Shown in pieces: positions 9,862 through 18,558 of a stretch of DNA of 64,000 nt. Origin of the DNA: GCA-2687025 sp964473525 (GTDB lineage Bacteria; Poribacteria; WGA-4E; GCA-2687025); the NCBI GenBank assembly GCA_964473525.1, contig CAYYPK010000001.1:1-64000 (forward strand), written 5' to 3'. A program made the translations under genes and the position numbers. The notes under the pieces are model-generated. The model was given only the letters and a program-made list of their open reading frames with translations. It searched no databases and had not been told where the DNA came from. Within the stretch, counting starts at the first letter, position 1, and each line of letters starts with the position of its first letter.

Positions 9862-11388
9862 TCAGGCGTAGCTGTGGCGCGGCAACCGCGGCTCGATGCA
9901 CTCCCCCATGTCCAGCAGACGGCCCAGCAGTTCGGCCCTATCGGACGCGTACGCCGGAGCTGACCACAAGTTCGTCAACTCGCTGGGGTCGCAGTCCAGG
10001 TCGTACAGCTCGCCGTACGGCTGCCCTGCGTACCACGTGAGCTTCCTATCCGCCGTGACGACAGTTTTCAGACGGAGCGTGTCCGGGTTGTCGACCATCT
10101 CGACGAGCGCCGCGTCGCGCGTGCCGTCGGCCTCGCCCGTGAGAAGTGGCAGGGCGTCCACGCCGTCCATGTCGTCGGGGATGTCCAGCCCGGCAGCGGC
10201 GAGGCACGTCGGCGTGATGTCGGCGAGGCTGAACAGACTCGAAGACGCCTCCCCGCCCCCGATGCCGCGCGGCCACCGCCAGATGGCGGGAACGCGGACC
10301 AGCTGCTCGTAGTGGAACGGCCCTTTCATCCAGAGCCCGTGGTCTCCGAGGAGCTCCCCGTGGTCGGACGTGAAGACGATGAGCGTGTCGTCGGCGAGGC
10401 CCAGGTCGTCCAGCGCGCGGAGTATCCTGCCGAACTGCGCGTCGATGAGTCTCACCATGGAGTGGTAGTACGCCCGGCCGAGACGCGCGTCGCGTTCCGA
10501 CACCGCTCGGTAGTCGCAACCGGCTCCCTGACCGGCGACCGGGTACTCGCCGCGCATCGCGGACGCCTCCAGCCTACCCTCGTGCGCCTCGAGGAAGTGC
10601 GGCGGCTTGTCGTCGAGCTCGCCCGGCTCGAACGCCGGGAGCGGCACGTCCTCCGGGGCCACGCGGTCGCGCTGCTCGACGGGCACGCAGTGCGGATGGT
10701 GCGGGTCCTGGAAGCCCACCGCGAGCAGGAAAGGCCGCTCCATGGCGTGCCCGCGCAGGAAGGCGATGGCGCGATCGGCGGTCCATGTCGAGTTGTGGCA
10801 CTCGACGGGGATGTTCCAGTCGAACGCGTTGCCGCCGAACGACGCCTCGCACAGGTTCGTCGCCTGCTTCCAACTCTCTACGGCGGACTCGCTCGCCCGC
10901 GCGCGCGCCCAGGCGCCGTAGTGCCCGTTGATGCCGTACGTGGCGTGTCCCTGCGCTAGCTCGACCGTGTCGAACCCGTAGTACGGTCCTGTCCAGCCGT
11001 CGTAACCCGCCGCCCAGGCGCCGCAGTGTTCCTGCGACCGCGACTCAGCGCCGCCGAATTCCTGGAAGTGCGCCTTGCCAATGTAGTGGGTGCGGTACCC
11101 CGCATCCCCAAGCATGTGGGACAGCATCCGCTGCTCCGGGTCGCAGCGCGTTCCGACGTTCCACGCCCCGTGGCGCGACACCTGCTTGCCCGTGAAGATG
11201 GACACGCGCGACGGCGTGCACACAGGGTTCGTGCAGTACGCCCGGTCGAGCCGGACGCCTTCGGACGCGAGGCGGTCGATATTCGGCGTGGAGGTGAAGT
11301 CGCTGCCGTAGCAACTGAGCGTGTCCGTGCGCTGCTGGTCGGTCGTGACGATCAGGATGTTCGGGCGGCGTGTCGGTGCATCGTGCAT
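9862..11388 (-). CDS. Type I sulfatase (formylglycine-dependent)
   Basis: 508 residues. The N-terminus NILIVTTDQQRTDTLSCYGS carries the metal-binding Asp at about residue 17. The sulfatase signature C-T-P-S-R lies at residues 57-61; Cys57 would be converted to formylglycine and performs sulfate-ester hydrolysis. A later FTSDHGELLGDHG provides further metal ligands. There is no signal peptide, so the enzyme appears cytoplasmic unless the start is wrong, which fits sulfated small molecules or imported glycans rather than polymer attack outside the cell. The start at 11388 is an ATG with AGGGAA upstream. A divergent oxygenase gene begins 148 nt away, a pairing common in sulfated-glycan scavenging loci. 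Confidence 0.93.
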   Translation of the reverse strand: MHDAPTRRPNILIVTTDQQRTDTLSCYGSDFTSTPNIDRLASEGVRLDRAYCTNPVCTPSRVSIFTGKQVSRHGAWNVGTRCDPEQRMLSHMLGDAGYRTHYIGKAHFQEFGGAESRSQEHCGAWAAGYDGWTGPYYGFDTVELAQGHATYGINGHYGAWARARASESAVESWKQATNLCEASFGGNAFDWNIPVECHNSTWTADRAIAFLRGHAMERPFLLAVGFQDPHHPHCVPVEQRDRVAPEDVPLPAFEPGELDDKPPHFLEAHEGRLEASAMRGEYPVAGQGAGCDYRAVSERDARLGRAYYHSMVRLIDAQFGRILRALDDLGLADDTLIVFTSDHGELLGDHGLWMKGPFHYEQLVRVPAIWRWPRGIGGGEASSSLFSLADITPTCLAAAGLDIPDDMDGVDALPLLTGEADGTRDAALVEMVDNPDTLRLKTVVTADRKLTWYAGQPYGELYDLDCDPSELTNLWSAPAYASDRAELLGRLLDMGECIEPRLPRHSYA

Positions 11389-11536
11389 CGCGCGAATTCC
11401 CTGTGGAAGCGGGATTGGGCGTGCCGCGAGTATAGCACCTCGCTTCGGCCACTCCGACCCCGACCTGGCGCGACACGCGCGGCTGTGCTATCCAAGACGC
11501 CTGACGGAGGATGGACGCCAACACGGGGGAAGAACC

Positions 11537-12262
11537 ATGGGCGAGGTAGACGCGCGGCTGGACGAGTTGGAGGCGGAGGGATTCATCGTCGTCGAGGGGG
11601 CGATGACACCCGAAGAGACGGAGACGATCCGTCAGCGTGTGAACTACGCGCGCGAGCAGGGCTGGGAGGAAGGGCTGAACGCCGTCGGCAACATGTGGTT
11701 CGACTCGCTGCTAGATCGCGAGCCGGAGCACTATGGTCAGTTCGTCGGGCACAAGCAACTGCGCCCGTACCTCGAAGGCATGATGGGGCCGCAGTGCCAG
11801 TTGCGCAGCCTCCGCGCGCACATCAACCCCGGGCCGTACCTGCAGGAGTGGCACATGGACTTCTACGGCTACTGGGACGAGAAGCGGAAGGCGAGCGGCT
11901 ATCGCCTGGCGTCGCCTCCCGTGGGCGTCAACACGACGTTCTACCTGCAAGACAACGACCCCGGCCAGGGGCATCTGAAGTTCGTGACCCGTGGCCACCT
12001 CGTTGAGCCGGACGGCCTCAGCCCACACGACCGCCCGACGTTCGAGCAGTGGTGTGAGTCTCAGGACCACGTTGTCATCCACCCCAAAGCGGGCGACGCG
12101 GTCGTCTTCCTCAGCCACATCCCGCACCAGGGCGCCAAGGACGACGACAGCATGGAGCGCTCGAACGTCGTCTGCCACTACCAGCTCACGCCGATGCACG
12201 AGCGGGCCTGGCATGTGTCGCGCCCTCGCGGGTTCGTGGACACGTTCCCGTTTTCGGGGTAG
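11537..12262 (+). CDS. Phytanoyl-CoA dioxygenase (PhyH)-family Fe(II)/2-oxoglutarate oxygenase
   Basis: The start is placed at the ATG at 11537, where the protein begins MGEVDARLDELEAEGFIVVEG, the usual PhyH opening; the frame is open further upstream without coding character. 241 residues. The Fe ligands are visible as H-M-D in EWHMDFYGYW and a distal His in SHIPHQGAKD; an Arg in the ERSN that follows is the likely 2-oxoglutarate contact. The family hydroxylates small molecules or peptides, and the substrate is unknown. It stands alone on the plus strand, divergent from the sulfatase. Confidence 0.88.
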   Translation: MGEVDARLDELEAEGFIVVEGAMTPEETETIRQRVNYAREQGWEEGLNAVGNMWFDSLLDREPEHYGQFVGHKQLRPYLEGMMGPQCQLRSLRAHINPGPYLQEWHMDFYGYWDEKRKASGYRLASPPVGVNTTFYLQDNDPGQGHLKFVTRGHLVEPDGLSPHDRPTFEQWCESQDHVVIHPKAGDAVVFLSHIPHQGAKDDDSMERSNVVCHYQLTPMHERAWHVSRPRGFVDTFPFSG

Positions 12263-12358
12263 CAACCTGGGTCTCGTACACCGCGCCAGCGTGCACGGGC
12301 CAGCCACCACGCGCGGGTAGCCAGCGGCCCGATCGCCTCTTGGGTGCCGGACGCGCGA

Positions 12359-13537
12359 CTACTGCCCGCTCTGCCGCGTAGTGTGGTGGTCCAGCAGTCC
12401 TTCGGACTCAACGTACCCTAGGAGGCCCTCCGGGCAAGCGCTTATGTCCGCCTGCGGAACGAGTTCGCGGACCCTACGCACCAGAGCGTGCTGCGCCACG
12501 TCGCGCCCGTCATCGCGGCCAGCGAGGTAGACGAGATCAATCGGGCGGCACCCGAAGCCCCTGAGGCCATACCGCATCAGCCACATAAGCCGTGTGTCCG
12601 ACGGGGCGAAGGACAGCCCGACGACAATGACGCGGTCCGCCTTCTGTAGCTGTGTGACGGCGATCCGCCATTCGCTCTCTATAGTGGGGTAGGCGCGGTA
12701 GTCCTTTGACATCGTAGGTGGAACGATCAGCGATTGGTAATGCGCCCCGCACAGACAGGGCAGGTTGGGGTGGTAGTGCGCTGGTAACGCGTCGGCGCCG
12801 GCTGCCCACTGGGTGTCAAACACTGCGCTGAAACACCCAGCACGCACCTGACAGTCGGGGTTCGGACAGTGGAACCAATCGAGCGAACCATGTAGCTTCA
12901 GGTACCAGCCTGAGCGCGCCATCGCCTCAGTGGCCGATTTCTCAGTTCCCTCCAGCGTGGCGCGACCGCGTAGGTACCGCAACTTCTGCAAGCGAGTGGA
13001 CCAGCGCCGATCCCACGGCCCTGTCTCCAACGCGTGGAGCGTCCAGTCTGCTACCAGGTCGTAGTTCGTAGTTATCACGGTTGAGAACGCGCCGCGATCC
13101 GTCCCTGGATTCAGGTGGCGACCCATCAAGACCCGGTGGCACGCGTCCGTATCCTGGGGCCGAATGTACGTGGCTCGCGCCGGGAATCCGGGCGTCTGAT
13201 CGTCGGGCGGCTGGATGTCGAGGCGCCGCCTAACGTATTCGGTGACTGCCGCGCGCAGCGGACCGACGTATTCCGTGTCCTGCACTGTCTGTGGGTCCGC
13301 ATACGCCCTGGCATGCGCGGTCATGTCGAGATACGCCAGCGTGTCTTCCAGGTTCACCGCGCGGAAGTCGATGCCGTCGCCGTATATCGTCTGGAGACCA
13401 ACGCGCAGTTCGTCGGACATGTCGCAGCTGTCAGGGTCGAAGAAGCCCTGCATGACGGGCAGCTCATACTGCGACCCCGCAGATGCCCCTGCGCCTAACA
13501 TCACGACGGTTCGGTCGCGCGCTTGCTCCCCAGGCAT
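12359..13537 (-). CDS. SIR2-like domain protein, stand-alone
   Basis: About 392 residues. The start at 13537 has GAGGAG 5 nt upstream and opens MPGEQARDRTVVMLGAGASAG, the glycine-rich NAD-binding motif of SIR2 folds. Further SIR2-like features are STVITTNYD, LKLHGSLDWFHC and VVGLSFAPSD. Four cysteines (C-P-N-P-D-C around residue 240 and C-L-C near 275) could bind zinc. This SIR2_2-type domain occurs in cellular deacylases and, more often when stand-alone, in antiviral NAD-depleting proteins. There is no obvious partner gene: the neighbours are an oxygenase (convergent) and, upstream, a 427-nt gap holding a repeat. The defence role is therefore only a possibility. Confidence 0.75.
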   Translation of the reverse strand: MPGEQARDRTVVMLGAGASAGSQYELPVMQGFFDPDSCDMSDELRVGLQTIYGDGIDFRAVNLEDTLAYLDMTAHARAYADPQTVQDTEYVGPLRAAVTEYVRRRLDIQPPDDQTPGFPARATYIRPQDTDACHRVLMGRHLNPGTDRGAFSTVITTNYDLVADWTLHALETGPWDRRWSTRLQKLRYLRGRATLEGTEKSATEAMARSGWYLKLHGSLDWFHCPNPDCQVRAGCFSAVFDTQWAAGADALPAHYHPNLPCLCGAHYQSLIVPPTMSKDYRAYPTIESEWRIAVTQLQKADRVIVVGLSFAPSDTRLMWLMRYGLRGFGCRPIDLVYLAGRDDGRDVAQHALVRRVRELVPQADISACPEGLLGYVESEGLLDHHTTRQSGQ

Positions 13538-13747
13538 CCCCACTCCTCGCATAGTTCGCTGCTGCCCAGCTCGGGGGCGAGCGTCTGCTAATGTGCGCGC
13601 GTTCGCGATGAGCGCGGCCACCTGCGCCATCGCGCCGGATCACCGGCTACCAGCAATCGTAGCATGGGCTCGCTAGTTCGGTTAATGGACCCAACAGACA
13701 GGTGTTGTGGAGACGTGACGTCACGGCGACAGACGCCGCGCCAGGAT

Positions 13748-13855
13748 GTCATTCTGAGGAGCGAAGCGACGAGGAATCTCGATGCTCAACCGCAGCGGGA
13801 GACTCTTCCTCTCGCTCATTGATGCCGTACGGCATCGCTCGTCCCTCAGAGTGAC
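13748..13855. repeat. MITE-like inverted-repeat element, copy 1
   Basis: The left end GTCATTCTGAGG (13748-13759) and the right end CCCTCAGAGTGAC (13843-13855) are imperfect inverted repeats of each other. The inner left flank reads GAGCGAAGCGACGAGGAATC, a sequence type often seen in dispersed intergenic elements. A related element with the same end consensus lies at 28399-28531. It carries no coding sequence. It occupies the 427-nt gap between the SIR2-like gene and the next gene; the rest of that gap shows nothing I can identify. Confidence 0.6.
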
Positions 13856-13964
13856 GGATGGTGAGATGCCGCGCGGTCCATGGTCATCGCGCGCAGAGAG
13901 CTCCAGAGAGCAACCACCGTACGGTGAACTCCGCATCGACGCCAGGGCCTCGGCTAGCCACGCA

Positions 13965-15347
13965 TCAGGGCCCAGGAGCCAGCGGCGCGGCGAGTCGCAG
14001 TCGCCACATCAGCAGCGAGTTTGGCCCGGGCTCCCCGCTCGCCTTGGACGGGTTGAAGCAGTCCGCAGCGATGGCAACGTCGTCAGGCGTGTAGATGGAT
14101 CCGTGGAGCGGGTTCGGCGCGAAGAGGTACGACGTTGCCTGGTAGCCGAGACGCAGCACGTCCACCGCTGGCTCGTCTCGTCCGGCGACCGGGCCGCCGC
14201 CGAGTATGTCGCCCTCCCAGAAGCGGATACGGCCCATGGACGGGTTGTTGATGAACACCGAGTGGTGGCCCGACCCGGGCAGCCATCTCCCGGCGTTCGA
14301 CTCCCCGTAGGGAACGTCCAGGGAGCGGAGCACGCGCAGCTTGCGCGTGCCCACGTCGTACGCCCAGAACTCATGCGTCCCGCTATCCTGCGTGGCGGGC
14401 GCCCGGGATCGGTAGAGAACCATCCGCGTCCAGTCATGCGCGTCGAGCGGCCGCATGTCGGACACGAAGTGGTGGCCTGGCTCCGTCGCGGGCAGATCCT
14501 CACGATGCAGAAGCGCGCCGTCCCAGGCGACGTGTAGCAGCCGCGCGGTGAACACGTTGTCGCCGGTGTCGTCCCACACCTGGCCAACGACGACGACCCC
14601 GGATTCCGTGGCGGCGACCTGTGGGTAGAACAGACCCATCGCTTCGGCGTACTGGATAGGGGCGCCGAAGACGTAGTCGAGGCCCTCTCGGTCGCCAACG
14701 AGGAGCACCGGCGTGTTGAACGAGAAGGCGCCGGTGGGAGACACAGCGAGGATGACGAGGGCGACGCGGCTGCCGTCGCGGGAGATGCCCACGTTCATGC
14801 GCAGGTGGTAGTCCTCGAACGGCGGAGTCGGCGGCAGGAGTTCCGTGCGGTCCACGAGCGAAGATATGTCCTCAGGGCGTTCGCTGCGGAAGTAGCGGAT
14901 GCGTCCGGACCCAACGTTCGGATTGTCCGTGGCCCGCTCTACACCAATGAAGACGTGTAGGTGGCCGTCCGGCGAGCGCACCATCTGGGGCTGGTTCCAG
15001 TTCTTGATCCCCGGCTCCTCGACGGACAGCGTTGTCACGTGAGGCCGCATGGACGACCCGGCGCCCGGGTGCTGGCCAATCAGCACGGACGCTGGGGCGC
15101 CATCGTCGTGCGGGCGCGCGGCCCAGAACACGCCCGTGGTTCCTTGGAGGAGGTAGCCAAACGTGTGGCCACCCCACTGGTCGCGAGTGTTGGCGTGCAG
15201 GACGGTGGGGCCTTCGATGACCCGCGTCGAGTGGTCGACGTCGCCCGCGCCGGATGCCGTTGAGATGGGGGCGGAAGCGAACGCACAAGCCAGCACTACC
15301 AGGCCTCCTAGCATCCGCTTCGCGTGAGATGTCGGCGTTGGTGGCAT
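13965..15347 (-). CDS. Exported protein, probable BNR/sialidase-like propeller
   Basis: About 460 residues when started at the ATG at 15347, which places a signal peptide (RMLGGLVVLACAFASAPIS) near the N-terminus. In-frame alternatives at 15377 (ATG) and 15419 (TTG) exist, and no strong ribosome binding site decides between them. Repeated S-x-D-G-x-x-x and P-Q-x-x-x-x-x-S-G-V segments (MVRSPDGHLHVFIG, GISRDGSRVALV, PQVAATESGVVVVG) suggest a beta-propeller of the BNR type, but catalytic sialidase residues are not recognisable. It lies just downstream of, and in the same direction as, the tagged secreted protein ending at 15406, so the two are probably co-transcribed. Confidence 0.65.
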   Translation of the reverse strand: MPPTPTSHAKRMLGGLVVLACAFASAPISTASGAGDVDHSTRVIEGPTVLHANTRDQWGGHTFGYLLQGTTGVFWAARPHDDGAPASVLIGQHPGAGSSMRPHVTTLSVEEPGIKNWNQPQMVRSPDGHLHVFIGVERATDNPNVGSGRIRYFRSERPEDISSLVDRTELLPPTPPFEDYHLRMNVGISRDGSRVALVILAVSPTGAFSFNTPVLLVGDREGLDYVFGAPIQYAEAMGLFYPQVAATESGVVVVGQVWDDTGDNVFTARLLHVAWDGALLHREDLPATEPGHHFVSDMRPLDAHDWTRMVLYRSRAPATQDSGTHEFWAYDVGTRKLRVLRSLDVPYGESNAGRWLPGSGHHSVFINNPSMGRIRFWEGDILGGGPVAGRDEPAVDVLRLGYQATSYLFAPNPLHGSIYTPDDVAIAADCFNPSKASGEPGPNSLLMWRLRLAAPLAPGP

Positions 15348-15405
15348 GTCGATGCTCTGGTCCTGACTACATGGCATACCGTGGTTTGAGGCCCCCGCAG
15401 TAGTC

Positions 15406-16221
15406 TCATCGGTCGTCAAGGCGTGTCTTCAGGTCTGCCCAGACGGTCGCGAGCCGCGCCTCCCGCGAGACGGGTAGGATGGCCCGGTGGACGTCGGCGG
15501 CCAAGGCGTGCGCGTCGCCCAGGACGCCCGGGCCAACTGCGAGGTAGTACACGATCGGGTCGCTACGCTCGCCCTTCGCCAGTCGTCTGCCGAGGGAGTC
15601 GTGCACCAGATCCATGCGGCCGTCCGCCTCCCACGCCTCGTGCGCTCGGGCTGTTCCCAGTTCCGTGTACATCGCGAAGAACCCGTGCTTGTTGGCGAAT
15701 GCAACGTGCGGGATCGGGTCGGCCCATGCCTCGTACGCGTTGACGGCTCCTGTTCCCGTGTGCGGCTCAACCATCGGCTCGTGCCCGTTCGCGAACGAGA
15801 ACGCCTCGGCGTGCGCTTCGACGACCACGGTGTGTCTGAAGTAGGGCGCCCCATCCCAATAGGTCGCGGTGCACGTGTACGTCTTGCTGGCGCCGTCGAA
15901 CATCGTGTACTCGACGGCCACCTTGCCGGGCGAGCGAGTCACTTCGCGCGCGGTGGAGGCTCCCCAGTCGTGCCATCGTCCGCCATAGTTGTCGGAGTGG
16001 TAGAACGTCCTGGGCTGCTTGGCGCCTAACAGGCTGCCTTCCTGTCCCACCGCCCACGCCTGCGAGTACCCGGCTTCCGCCTCGAGCTTCCAGTGCAGCG
16101 TGTACGCGTCCGTCTCAATGACCCATTTGTCGCCATGGTCCGAGGCGCTCGCGGCGTGCGCGCGCCCGCAACATGCCAGCACCGCGAGGCATGCGACGCA
16201 TAGACCGACAAGTCCGCGCAT
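15406..16221 (-). CDS. Secreted protein of unknown function with the C-terminal tag
   Basis: 271 residues. The signal peptide MRGLVGLCVACLAVLACCGRAHA ends at an A-x-A site. The mature region is beta-rich (YTLHWKLEAEAGYSQAWAV, YFRHTVVVEAHAEAF), reminiscent of carbohydrate-active-enzyme accessory folds, but I cannot name the family. The C-terminus VSREARLATVWADLKTR aligns with the tag seen in five other secreted proteins here and diverges only after the final basic residues (LDDR). It is probably co-transcribed with the propeller protein downstream. Confidence 0.75.
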   Translation of the reverse strand: MRGLVGLCVACLAVLACCGRAHAASASDHGDKWVIETDAYTLHWKLEAEAGYSQAWAVGQEGSLLGAKQPRTFYHSDNYGGRWHDWGASTAREVTRSPGKVAVEYTMFDGASKTYTCTATYWDGAPYFRHTVVVEAHAEAFSFANGHEPMVEPHTGTGAVNAYEAWADPIPHVAFANKHGFFAMYTELGTARAHEAWEADGRMDLVHDSLGRRLAKGERSDPIVYYLAVGPGVLGDAHALAADVHRAILPVSREARLATVWADLKTRLDDR

Positions 16222-16284
16222 CTGGTTGGCTCCACATCGGCCGAGCGATGGCTCGGGACCACGCTGGCAGCCGGCGTCTGGGCG

Positions 16285-17838
16285 TCACTTCTGCTTCGGC
16301 AGCGGCGTTGTCGGCACGCGCGCGGAGGTCGGCGCGACGTCCGTCGCCTCCTCCTCCGCGAGCAGATCCTCCGGCACGTAGTCCCGGTAGTCGGAGATGT
16401 TCCCGTGCGTGAGCGCGTAGACGACGACGTTCGTCGCCCAGCGATACGCCGCCGGGACGCCGCTGGGAAGGTACGCTCCGCTCGTCCACGTGACCGTCTT
16501 CATGGAACACATATAGTCCTTGCGGCTCATGATGGCAACGAGATCCTCACCAACGGTGATGCCCTCGAGGAAGTGGCGCGGTTGGTAGATGCCGGCGCCA
16601 CCCCACCATGCCACCCATTCGACGTCGAACCCAACCGGCGGGCCCCCGATCTCGTAAAAGTTCCTGTAGATCTCGTGGTCGTTGGGGATGGGGAGAATGG
16701 GGTACTCCGGGACGACCTGCCTTAGCTCGGCGGCGACGGTTTCCCACAGCGCGTTGCGCCCCCCGAAGCCCAGCCCACAGTCGTCAAAGACGAACATCCC
16801 ACGGCTCTGCGTCAGGTAGCGGCGGATGTTCTGCCGCTCCGCGGGCGAGAATCGCTTGCGCGCCGTGGACCCGCTCGTCGGCCCGAGCAGTCCACCGCGC
16901 GATTGCGTGACGGCCGGATCGTGACCCGTCATCCACACGATGGGCGAGTTCAGCCAGCCTGGGTCGGCGATGTCGATGGCGCCGCCTGCCGTGTGCATGT
17001 CGGCCTTGATCCGCGTGTTGCTGTTGAGCCACTTGGTGAGACCTCGCAACGCGGAGCCGTTCATCCACCAGTCGGCCAAACTGTGCTTCAGGCGCACGAA
17101 CCGGAGCGCGCCCCTGATGTCGCGGCCTCGCCCAACCACTCGACCGCCCGGCTCGCCTTTGATGAGAGGCATGACGTCCGGCGTCCCAATGGTCACGGCG
17201 TACGGCATGTCGCTCATGCCGTCGAGCGCCACGCCGACGTGGTCGATGAGGGAGATGCCAGACGCCTCCAGACCGGCCAGCGCCGCCGAAAACGCCTCGC
17301 CGCCCTGTCCAATGCGCACCTGACGCGCAAGGGCGCCGGCGCCACCTCGACCCCCTCCGCCCGCGCCTCCTCCAAGTGGGGCTCGGAACGCCAGCGCGTC
17401 CGCGGACTCGTCCACGGGCAGGTTCGCCACCGTCGTGACTCTCGGGACGCTGACAGCGGCCTCCATCGCCGCGACGCCCACGCCAGCGACGCGCGGCATC
17501 CGCGTGCCGACCGCCTTGTCCGCCACGTCAGTGACCGACGCCGCCGTCACGTTGGCTGTCTTGATGCGGCCCGTGACGACACGGCGCGATTGACCGCCGC
17601 CGCCGAACACGGGCGCAATGCGCTCCTCGGCGACAGTGGGTTTTGGCACGGGTCGACGGCGGGCGACAGGCTTGCGCACACGTGGTTTGGGCGGCTCCGC
17701 AGGCACGACGAGGTCCGCTGAGAAGGGGTTCGCGATGATCTCCTTCTCCACGAGGACGTACAGCCCAAGCGTCAGGAGGGCGAGCGCGTGCAGGCAGATC
17801 GAGACGAGCAGAGGCGTCCGAACGCGAGTGCGTGCCAT
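16285..17838 (-). CDS. DUF4159 protein with TonB-like N-terminal anchor
   Basis: About 517 residues; the second of two adjacent ATGs (17838) has GGAG at the better spacing. Residues 10-30 form one membrane helix (LLVSICLHALALLTLGLYV), followed by a Pro/Arg/Lys-rich stretch (PAEPPKPRVRKPVARRRP), the arrangement seen in TonB-type energy transducers. From about residue 245 the protein matches DUF4159, with LKHSLADWWMNG, SPAERQNIRRYL, GMFVFDDCGLG and AIMSRKDYMCSM. DUF4159 often accompanies MoxR/vWA genes, but none is present here. A Gly-rich linker (GGGAGGGGRGGAG) separates the two parts. It is probably an inner-membrane protein with a large periplasmic domain. Confidence 0.82.
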   Translation of the reverse strand: MARTRVRTPLLVSICLHALALLTLGLYVLVEKEIIANPFSADLVVPAEPPKPRVRKPVARRRPVPKPTVAEERIAPVFGGGGQSRRVVTGRIKTANVTAASVTDVADKAVGTRMPRVAGVGVAAMEAAVSVPRVTTVANLPVDESADALAFRAPLGGGAGGGGRGGAGALARQVRIGQGGEAFSAALAGLEASGISLIDHVGVALDGMSDMPYAVTIGTPDVMPLIKGEPGGRVVGRGRDIRGALRFVRLKHSLADWWMNGSALRGLTKWLNSNTRIKADMHTAGGAIDIADPGWLNSPIVWMTGHDPAVTQSRGGLLGPTSGSTARKRFSPAERQNIRRYLTQSRGMFVFDDCGLGFGGRNALWETVAAELRQVVPEYPILPIPNDHEIYRNFYEIGGPPVGFDVEWVAWWGGAGIYQPRHFLEGITVGEDLVAIMSRKDYMCSMKTVTWTSGAYLPSGVPAAYRWATNVVVYALTHGNISDYRDYVPEDLLAEEEATDVAPTSARVPTTPLPKQK

Positions 17839-18145
17839 CATGCGTCTCCGTGCTTCTCCGCGAGTACAGCATTGTAGGGCAAGGAGGGTCAGAGGCGCCA
17901 GCCGTGCCTACTAGCATCCTGAGCTGTATGGCCCGGCGGCCTACCCTCGGCTGACGCGGCGTGCTAGACCTACGGTCAGACACGAGCCCTCGGCGACCTG
18001 ATCGCTTGGGACGCCACGGCTACTCGGGGGCGACCATCCTTTGGTGGCGGTCATCGTGTTCTGGAGCTTCCCGCCGCTGGATGGGCCTCTGGCGCGCGTG
18101 AAGACGACGCGCCGAGAATGGCCGGGCGCACGAAGGGAGATGCGT
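17839..18145. other. Divergent intergenic region, 307 nt
   Basis: This lies between the DUF4159 gene (minus) and a small lipoprotein gene (plus), so it must hold both promoters. A TACAAT-like box exists on the minus strand near 17870, without a convincing -35 partner. I see no other feature. Confidence 0.4.
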
Positions 18146-18436
18146 ATGAGAGGCGTACGACATTGGGTGGTGTTCGGCGCCCTGCTGCTGGTGGTCGGGT
18201 GTGCGGCAGGGCCAAACGGTCTGGAGGGAACGCCAGACGTGTCTGGGCAGGTCGCCGGCTTCTGGGTCGGGCTGTGGCACGGCATGATCTCGCCGATCAC
18301 CTTCGTCGTATCCCTGTTCAAGGACTCGGTGCACTTCTACGAGGTCCACAACAACGGGCCGCTGTACAGCCTTGGATTCCTTCTGGGCGCCGGCATACTG
18401 GGCGGCGGAGGCGGCGTGGCGGCGCGAAGCAAGTGA
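18146..18436 (+). CDS. Small lipoprotein, conserved unknown
   Basis: 96 residues. The ATG at 18146 is preferred because GGGAG lies 6 nt upstream; a second ATG sits two codons earlier. The signal MRGVRHWVVFGALLLVVGC has a lipobox (VVGC). The mature part contains WVGLWHGMISPITFVVSLF, FYEVHNNG and LYSLGFLLGAG, a pattern I know from small uncharacterised membrane-associated proteins in several phyla, with one or two further hydrophobic segments. Function unknown. It ends in a glycine-rich stretch. Confidence 0.75.
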   Translation: MRGVRHWVVFGALLLVVGCAAGPNGLEGTPDVSGQVAGFWVGLWHGMISPITFVVSLFKDSVHFYEVHNNGPLYSLGFLLGAGILGGGGGVAARSK

Positions 18437-18558
18437 CCATGGTGTCGTCGGCAAGTTGACCGGCCCACGCTCCCGCATCGGCCAGATGGATGCCCGACGC
18501 CCTGGCGGCCCCAGACATCCGCGCCCGCGTCAGCGGCGCAACGCTGGAACGGACACCT

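Noticed and set aside
11026..12006. Plus-strand frame across the sulfatase/oxygenase divergent region
   Set aside because: Opposite to the sulfatase N-terminus and out of frame with the PhyH gene.
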